A DNA stretch of 11,196 nt from Clostridia bacterium. GTDB taxonomy: Bacteria; Bacillota; Clostridia; Christensenellales; CAG-917. Location of the stretch: assembly GCA_017507205.1 (NCBI GenBank), contig JAFWBH010000078.1, forward strand, positions 1 to 11,196, in the 5' to 3' direction. Of this stretch, positions 6,429 through 11,196 are shown one piece after another (position 1 is the stretch's first letter; each line of letters opens with the position of its first letter). Both the position numbers and the translations under genes were made by a program. Under the pieces are notes generated by a model. It was not told the DNA's origin. It saw only the letters and a list, made by a program, of their open reading frames with translations, and made no database searches.

Positions 6429-7937
6429 ATGGTCAACCAGACAAAGAACTTTGGCTTTTTTCACAAAAGTGGAATACTCATGCCAGTAAGCTCATTACCA
6501 AATGCGTATGGCATAGGGTCCTTTGGCAAAAGCGCATATGATTTTGTTGACTTTCTTGTTGGCACCAGAACAAAGTGCTGGCAGGTGCTTCCATTGAATC
6601 CAACATCTTACGGCGACAGCCCTTATCAATCACCTGCATCAGTGGCAGGCAATCCTTATTTTATTGACCTTGACATTTTGCATCAAAAAGGTCTTCTCAC
6701 AATCAACGAGCTGAAAGAAAACAAGCACAATACCAAGCGTGTAGATTACGGTTGGCTTTTTTGCAATCGTTATTTGGTTTTGAGAAGGGCATACGCACGC
6801 TTTTTGAAGAAGAAAGGCTGTGAATCAGAGGAGTATAGAAGGTTTGCAAGGGCAAGCAAGAGCTGGCTTGAGGACTACTCACTTTTTATGGCATTGAAGG
6901 TCAAATATAACTACTGCTCTTGGAATAATTGGGCAGAGGACCACAAGGATGTCAAGAGGGCACGAAAGCAAAAGGCTCAATACGCAGAGGAAATGGGCTT
7001 TTGGAAGTGGATTCAATTTGAATTTGACAGTCAATGGCAGGCTCTCAAAAAATACGCCAATAAAAAAGGAATTGTCATAATAGGCGATATGCCCATTTAT
7101 GTTGCTCACGACAGTATGGATGTATGGCAACATCCCAGTCAATTCCTTCGTGACGAAAGCTACAATCCTACGGTGGTGGCAGGATGTCCTCCCGATGGAT
7201 TCTCCCCGGACGGACAGCTGTGGGGCAATCCTATATACAATTGGAAGTTTATGCAAGAGGACGGCTTCAAGTGGTGGAAGAATAGAGTTGGTCAATGCTT
7301 CAAGCTTTACGACATTCTCCGCATAGACCATTTCAGAGGCTTCGCAGGATATTACACAATTCCCTTTGGCGATAGCACTGCCAGAAATGGCTGGTGGGAA
7401 AGCGCGCCGGGCATTGAGCTGTTTAAGACAATCAACCAAGCATTCCCCAAGGGCAAGATTATTGCAGAGGACTTGGGCTTTATTACAGATGATGTGAGAG
7501 AGCTTTTGGCAAGCACAGGCTTCCCGGGCATGAAGATATTGCAGTTTGCATTCTACGATGACAACAGCGAGTATCTGCCTAGATGCTACACAACAGAAAA
7601 CTGCGTTGTGTATTCAGGCTCACACGATGCTGACTGCACAAGGACATGGCATAAAAATATCCAAGGGCCTGCAAAGGTCAGATTTGCAAGAGAGTGTCCT
7701 AGAAACATAAAGCAATCAAGGACCTATGACGTCATTGAGCTGGCATTGTCAAGCAAGGCAAATCTGGCAGTCATTCCCATTCAGGACTATTTAGACTTAA
7801 CCAACGAAGAGGGCAGAATGAATACACCTGCAATTGCAGAGGGCAATTGGAATTATAGACTCAGCCCCAGATACAACACCCCCAGCCTTGTGAAGAAGGT
7901 GAGGGACATCACAGCACGCAACGGACGCGCGAAATAA
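6429..7937 (+). CDS. malQ: 4-alpha-glucanotransferase (amylomaltase, GH77)
   Basis: This cytoplasmic enzyme transfers alpha-1,4-glucan segments between malto-oligosaccharides, releasing glucose and longer chains for further breakdown. The 502 residues show no signal peptide and the GH77 order of motifs: an N-terminal GILMPVSSLP with a nearby GIGSFG, then GDSPYQSPASVAGNPYFIDL, GDMPIYVAHDS, RIDHFRGF with the predicted nucleophile D300, AEDLG with the acid/base E347, and GSHDADCTR with the third carboxylate D400. The near-terminal EGRMNTPAIAEGNWNYR is also typical. Spacing between the three catalytic residues (47 and 53) is close to that of Thermus amylomaltase (D293, E340, D395). One oddity is Ala401 where the family usually has Asn (HDND). 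The gene is first in an operon with the pullulanase gene, which begins 14 nt after its stop. The length and complete motifs make the assignment secure. Confidence 0.97.
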   Translation: MVNQTKNFGFFHKSGILMPVSSLPNAYGIGSFGKSAYDFVDFLVGTRTKCWQVLPLNPTSYGDSPYQSPASVAGNPYFIDLDILHQKGLLTINELKENKHNTKRVDYGWLFCNRYLVLRRAYARFLKKKGCESEEYRRFARASKSWLEDYSLFMALKVKYNYCSWNNWAEDHKDVKRARKQKAQYAEEMGFWKWIQFEFDSQWQALKKYANKKGIVIIGDMPIYVAHDSMDVWQHPSQFLRDESYNPTVVAGCPPDGFSPDGQLWGNPIYNWKFMQEDGFKWWKNRVGQCFKLYDILRIDHFRGFAGYYTIPFGDSTARNGWWESAPGIELFKTINQAFPKGKIIAEDLGFITDDVRELLASTGFPGMKILQFAFYDDNSEYLPRCYTTENCVVYSGSHDADCTRTWHKNIQGPAKVRFARECPRNIKQSRTYDVIELALSSKANLAVIPIQDYLDLTNEEGRMNTPAIAEGNWNYRLSPRYNTPSLVKKVRDITARNGRAK

Positions 7938-7951
7938 TAAGGAGTAAAATT

Positions 7952-10663
7952 ATGAAAAGGAATCTGTTTTCCATAACTTTGCTGTTGATATTGGCTCTTG
8001 TGTTGTGCTTCACATTTGTAGCATGCAACCCTGAGCAGGACCCTGTCACTCCCCCCACTCCCGATGGTGGAGATGTCACTCCTCCCACTCCTGACGGAGA
8101 TGGCACAGGCAATGGTGGCACAGACCAACCCTGGTCACCACCAGCAGATGAATATACAATTGAAAGAGAGGAAGGTCACAACCTTTTGACATTCTATTGG
8201 TCACATCCTGGCGTCATTGAGGACTGCGACATTTGGATGTGGTGGGACGGCAAGGAAGGCAGTGGCTATATTATGCATCCATGTGATTATGGTGCAAAAG
8301 TGGTGGTTAATGTGCCAGATACGGTCACTGAAGTAGGCTTTATTGTCAGAACAGGCTGTTCAGACCCCGGTGGCTCTGCTTGGGGACAAGCCACAAAGGA
8401 CGCCACAAGCGAGGATAGATTTGCAACCATTGAGGGTGAAAACACATATATTTGGCTCAAGAGTGGAGATCCAAATCAATACACCAGCAACGATGGAGGA
8501 AATACCTTGACACAAATAAAGAAATTTACTCTTGCAGGAATGATTGATTTCCACAAGATTCAGTATAGCATCAAGCCGAAGGCAGCCTTCACCAGCTATA
8601 AGCAAGTGAAGGTTTACGAGGGAGATAGAGAAATCCCTGTGGTTGAAATCACCAATCTTGGCAAGGCTGTTGAAACAGCAGTCATTGAGGTGGCAGAGGA
8701 GCTTGACATTTCAAAGAATTATCGTGTTGTCCTTGAGGGCTATGGTGAGAAGGCAGTTGTGCCTACAAAGATTTTTGATAGCCAATACTTTATTGACAAT
8801 TACACCTATGACGGCAATGACCTTGGTGCAATCATCAATGGTGAAAACACCACCTTCAAGGTATGGGCACCCACAGCATCAAGGGTTGTCCTCAACCTCT
8901 TTGAAAAGGGCAATGGTGGCAGTGCATACAAGAGTGTGGATATGGTCAAGGGTGACAGAGGAGTCTGGTCACATACAGAAAAGTGTGGTCACGGCACCTA
9001 TTATACCTACACCGTCACAACATCAGTTGGCACACAAGAGGCAGTTGACCCATATGCAAAGGCAGCAGGCCTCAACGGCAATCGTGGTATGGTTGTTGAC
9101 TTGTCAACAACAAATCCTACTGGTTGGAAGGAAGACAGCTTCTCAACCGGTATAGATAGTTATAGCGATGCAATGATCTGGGAAGTCCACGTAAGAGATT
9201 TCTCCAACAAGATTGCATCATCAGGCTACAAGGGCAAGTATCTTGCATTTACAGAGGGTGGCCTTGTCAACGAATTTGGTCAACCTGTTGGCATTGACTA
9301 TTTGAAGGCACTTGGCATCACCCACGTGCATCTTCTCCCCGTCTATGACTACGCAACAGTAGACGAAGCCAACCCCGATAGCCAATTCAACTGGGGCTAC
9401 GATCCCAAAAACTACAATGTCCCCGAGGGAAGCTATTCAACAGACCCCTACAATGGTGAAGTGCGTATCCTTGAATACAAGCAAATGGTCCAAGCACTCC
9501 ACAACGCAGGCATTGGCGTCATTATGGACGTTGTCTACAACCACACCTATGACGCAAATAGTTCATTTAATAAGATAGTTCCTTACTACTATTATCGTTA
9601 TACTGCAACTGGCGCAAACTCATCAGCATCAGGCTGTGGCAACGATACAGCAAGTGAGAGATACATGTTTGGCAAGTTTATGGTTGATTCAGTGTCATAC
9701 TGGATTGAGGAATATGACCTTGACGGCTTCCGTTTCGACCTTATGGGTCTTCACGACCTTGCAACAATGCAAGAGGTTGAAAGTGCAGTCCACAATATTG
9801 ACCCCGAGGCACTTATCTATGGTGAGGGCTGGACAATGGGCTCAACAATCACTGGCGAAGCACAAGCAAACCAAGGAAACATCTCAAAGATAACAGCCAC
9901 CAACGATGCAATTGGCACAATCGCAGTGTTCAATGATGCAATACGTGACGGACTCAAAGGCAGTGTATTCACCACAACAAGCAAGGGCTATATCAGTGGC
10001 AACGGCGCAGGCACACTTACATCAGTGCTGTTTGGTATGCGTGGTGGCACAGGCGTTGGCCCCGGCTGGACAGTGAAGAAATCAATGGTTGTCAACTATA
10101 TGTCAGCCCACGACAACAACACACTTTGGGACAAGCTGGAGCTTTCAAATGGCGATGATTCAATTGAAACACGCCTTGCAATGAACAGACTTGGCGCAAC
10201 ACTCCTATTCTCATCAAAGGGCATGGTATTCTTCCAAGCAGGCGAAGAAATGCTCAGAACAAAGGGTGGAGATGAAAACAGCTATAAGTCAAGTGATGCT
10301 GTCAACAACATTGATTGGTCAGTGCTTAAAGAGGGCAACAACGAATTTGCAATGATGAACTACTATAAGGGTCTCGTTGCAATGAGAAAGACCTATGACA
10401 TCTTCACAACAACCAACACTGCAATGTCCCACACAGCAATCGGCACAAAGGGCGCAGTGGCAATTGTATACGACAACCATATGGGAGAAAAGGCAACAAT
10501 CGTCGCAAACCCCACAGCAGAAGCAATCACTTATGAGCTTACTGGCACCTGGTATCTCCTTGTCAATGGTCAAGTGGTGACAGTTGAAAACCCCACAGAA
10601 ACAACAGGCACAATTACGGTGCCAGCGTATAGTGCATATGTCCTTGTCAATCATACCATATAA
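7952..10663 (+). CDS. pulA: Type I pullulanase, surface lipoprotein (CBM41-CBM48-GH13)
   Basis: Hydrolyses alpha-1,6 branch points in pullulan, starch or glycogen, probably at the cell surface. 903 residues. A signal peptide ends in lipobox FVAC with lipidated Cys25. A Pro/Asp/Gly linker (about 28-60) contains two VTPPTPDG units. About 75-178 is a CBM41 (FYWSHPG, IWMWWDG, YIWLKSGD); about 185-285 looks like an Ig-like spacer; about 291-385 is a CBM48 (TTFKVWAPTASRV). The GH13 barrel (about 400-800) carries the type I pullulanase signature FNWGYDP (479-485), DVVYNHT (526-532), GFRFD with nucleophile D596, GEGW with acid/base E625, and SAHDNN with H720/D721. A beta-rich C-terminal domain follows. 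The start has TAAGGAG 7 nt upstream and lies 14 nt after malQ, so the two are co-transcribed. No terminator follows; the next promoter begins 6 nt after the stop. All catalytic residues are present. The GH13_14 subfamily is inferred from the signature. Confidence 0.97.
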   Translation: MKRNLFSITLLLILALVLCFTFVACNPEQDPVTPPTPDGGDVTPPTPDGDGTGNGGTDQPWSPPADEYTIEREEGHNLLTFYWSHPGVIEDCDIWMWWDGKEGSGYIMHPCDYGAKVVVNVPDTVTEVGFIVRTGCSDPGGSAWGQATKDATSEDRFATIEGENTYIWLKSGDPNQYTSNDGGNTLTQIKKFTLAGMIDFHKIQYSIKPKAAFTSYKQVKVYEGDREIPVVEITNLGKAVETAVIEVAEELDISKNYRVVLEGYGEKAVVPTKIFDSQYFIDNYTYDGNDLGAIINGENTTFKVWAPTASRVVLNLFEKGNGGSAYKSVDMVKGDRGVWSHTEKCGHGTYYTYTVTTSVGTQEAVDPYAKAAGLNGNRGMVVDLSTTNPTGWKEDSFSTGIDSYSDAMIWEVHVRDFSNKIASSGYKGKYLAFTEGGLVNEFGQPVGIDYLKALGITHVHLLPVYDYATVDEANPDSQFNWGYDPKNYNVPEGSYSTDPYNGEVRILEYKQMVQALHNAGIGVIMDVVYNHTYDANSSFNKIVPYYYYRYTATGANSSASGCGNDTASERYMFGKFMVDSVSYWIEEYDLDGFRFDLMGLHDLATMQEVESAVHNIDPEALIYGEGWTMGSTITGEAQANQGNISKITATNDAIGTIAVFNDAIRDGLKGSVFTTTSKGYISGNGAGTLTSVLFGMRGGTGVGPGWTVKKSMVVNYMSAHDNNTLWDKLELSNGDDSIETRLAMNRLGATLLFSSKGMVFFQAGEEMLRTKGGDENSYKSSDAVNNIDWSVLKEGNNEFAMMNYYKGLVAMRKTYDIFTTTNTAMSHTAIGTKGAVAIVYDNHMGEKATIVANPTAEAITYELTGTWYLLVNGQVVTVENPTETTGTITVPAYSAYVLVNHTI
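8045..8101 (+). repeat. Tandem linker repeat in the pullulanase gene
   Basis: Two adjacent units (8045-8074 and 8075-8101) each encode VTPPTPDG plus Gly/Asp. The second lacks one codon and differs at a few third positions. This is a flexible, protease-resistant type of linker between lipid anchor and CBM41. Repeats like this easily change copy number by slippage. Confidence 0.8.
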
Positions 10664-10669
10664 TGGGTA

Positions 10670-10699
10670 TTGACCGGGTATATCACTATGTGATATAAT
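10670..10699 (+). promoter_or_regulatory. Promoter of the downstream lipoprotein gene
   Basis: TTGACC (10670-10675), an 18-bp spacer and a perfect TATAAT (10694-10699) preceded by TGA (10691-10693), an extended -10. The expected start is near 10706, giving a leader of about 87 nt. Because no terminator separates it from the pullulanase gene, the downstream gene may also receive read-through. Confidence 0.8.
10679..10697 (+). promoter_or_regulatory. Perfect 8-3-8 bp palindrome over the -10, candidate operator
   Basis: TATATCAC (10679-10686), centre TAT, and GTGATATA (10690-10697) form a perfect inverted repeat covering the 3' part of the spacer and most of the -10. A dimeric repressor bound here would exclude RNA polymerase. 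The sequence differs from the palindrome at 2597-2617, so different regulators are expected. The regulator is not in the window. Confidence 0.6.
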
Positions 10700-10706
10700 G
10701 TATTCA

Positions 10707-10738
10707 AGAGGGCAGCTGGAAAGGTCTCGTTGCCTTCT
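10707..10738 (+). promoter_or_regulatory. 5' UTR hairpin at the transcript start
   Basis: AGAGGGCA (10707-10714) can pair with TGCCTTCT (10731-10738), 8 pairs including one G-T wobble, with a 16-nt loop. It begins at or next to the predicted transcript start and is not followed by a T run, so it is not a terminator. A 5' hairpin could protect the mRNA or bind a regulator. I see no match to a known riboswitch. Confidence 0.35.
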
Positions 10739-10792
10739 CGGAATAAATAATGTAGCAACTCAAAAAAATACTTTATAAAAAGGAGAAAAATT

Positions 10793-11196
10793 ATGAAAAA
10801 ACTTTTCGTAGCAGTAGCATTGATCCTCGTGCTGACATTGGCTTTGACAGCATTTGTGGCATGCAACCCCGAAGAAGATCAACCCGTCAATCCTCCCGTA
10901 AACGATGGAGATGGCACAACACCCACAGACAAAATTACAGTGTCTTGGTATTATGGCAGCCAAGAGTTGAAGACTGAAGAAATCGAAAAGGGAGCAAAGG
11001 CAACCAACTGGACACCTGAAGCACCCGAAAACAAGGAATTCACTGGCTGGTTTAAGGAAGCATCACTCACAGAGCCCTTCGATTTTGAAGCATCACTCAC
11101 AGAGGACACAGACATTTTTGCAAAGTTCACAAGCACAGAGTTTGAAGCAGACGAAAACGCATACTACCTCATCGGCGCAGGCGCAGGTGACATGGG
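10793..11196 (+). CDS. Lipoprotein with Flg_new-like repeat domain (3'-partial)
   Basis: 134 complete codons are visible before the window ends. AAGGAG (10780-10785) stands 7 nt before the ATG. Residues 1-24 form a signal peptide (MKKLF, a hydrophobic core, lipobox FVAC, Cys24), followed by a Pro/Asn/Asp/Gly linker to about 46. Residues 48-112 fit the Flg_new/InlB B-type repeat pattern: strand ITVSWYYG, EKGAKAT, FTGWFKEASLTEPFDF and a closing TDIFAKF. Such beta domains act as spacers or adhesive modules on the surface. After 118 a new segment begins with AYYLIGAGAG, which resembles the first strand of some starch-binding modules, but too little is visible to assign it. The leader and linker resemble those of the pullulanase just upstream, and that position suggests a glucan-related surface role. 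This is inference; the main function lies beyond the window. Confidence 0.85.
   Translation, partial: MKKLFVAVALILVLTLALTAFVACNPEEDQPVNPPVNDGDGTTPTDKITVSWYYGSQELKTEEIEKGAKATNWTPEAPENKEFTGWFKEASLTEPFDFEASLTEDTDIFAKFTSTEFEADENAYYLIGAGAGDM
11057..11104 (+). repeat. Exact 18-nt direct repeat inside the partial lipoprotein gene
   Basis: The 18 bases at 11057-11074 recur exactly at 11087-11104, 30 nt apart and in frame, so EASLTE occurs at residues 89-94 and 99-104 of the protein. Both copies lie in the Flg_new-like domain, where the family usually has two related but not identical strands. Confidence 0.85.

Noticed and set aside
6879..7439. 186-residue minus-strand frame inside malQ
   Set aside because: It lies wholly antisense to conserved GH77 catalytic motifs and has no recognisable domain; it is a shadow frame.

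Overview
The window looks like the chromosome of an anaerobic, low-to-moderate GC member of the Bacillota (Clostridia), probably an uncultured gut lineage. The reasons are Gram-positive style lipoproteins with L/F-V-A-C lipoboxes, strong AAGGAG-type ribosome binding sites, textbook TTGACA/TATAAT promoters, a surface-anchored type I pullulanase, and the Cys-rich 'CDVCG' and Flg_new-like repeats common in such organisms. The taxonomic placement is inference from gene content. All five supported genes lie on the + strand. No RNA gene, CRISPR array, transposase or phage gene was seen.

Layout. (1) 2-2428: an unrecognised large lipoprotein, its extreme N-terminus cut by the window edge, closed by a strong intrinsic terminator. 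(2) 2429-5840: one transcription unit with two tandem promoters and a perfect 9-3-9 bp palindrome over the second -10. It encodes a 1050-residue membrane protein with four membrane segments, a channel-like re-entrant loop, two Rossmann-like (RCK/TrkA-N-like) regions separated by a charged coiled coil, and a C-terminal RyR-like domain. It ends in a terminator identical over 34 nt to the one before it. (3) 5840-6428: a long AT-rich gap without a convincing gene, ending in a near-consensus promoter. (4) 6429-10663: a two-gene alpha-glucan operon, malQ (4-alpha-glucanotransferase, GH77) and, 14 nt later, a type I pullulanase lipoprotein (CBM41, CBM48, GH13). (5) 10664-11196: a further promoter with a perfect 8-3-8 bp palindrome, a 5' UTR hairpin, and the start of another lipoprotein with a Flg_new-like domain, cut by the window end.

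How the genes work together. The pullulanase, anchored outside the cell, should debranch starch, glycogen or pullulan at alpha-1,6 bonds. The malto-oligosaccharides taken up would be disproportionated in the cytoplasm by MalQ. The last lipoprotein shares leader and linker style with the pullulanase and may be a surface glucan-binding partner, but this is unproven. The RyR-domain membrane protein appears to be an independent module: its own promoters, terminators on both sides, and AT-richer codon use than its neighbours. It is the most unusual object in the window and a candidate ligand-gated, channel-like or nucleotide-sensing membrane protein.
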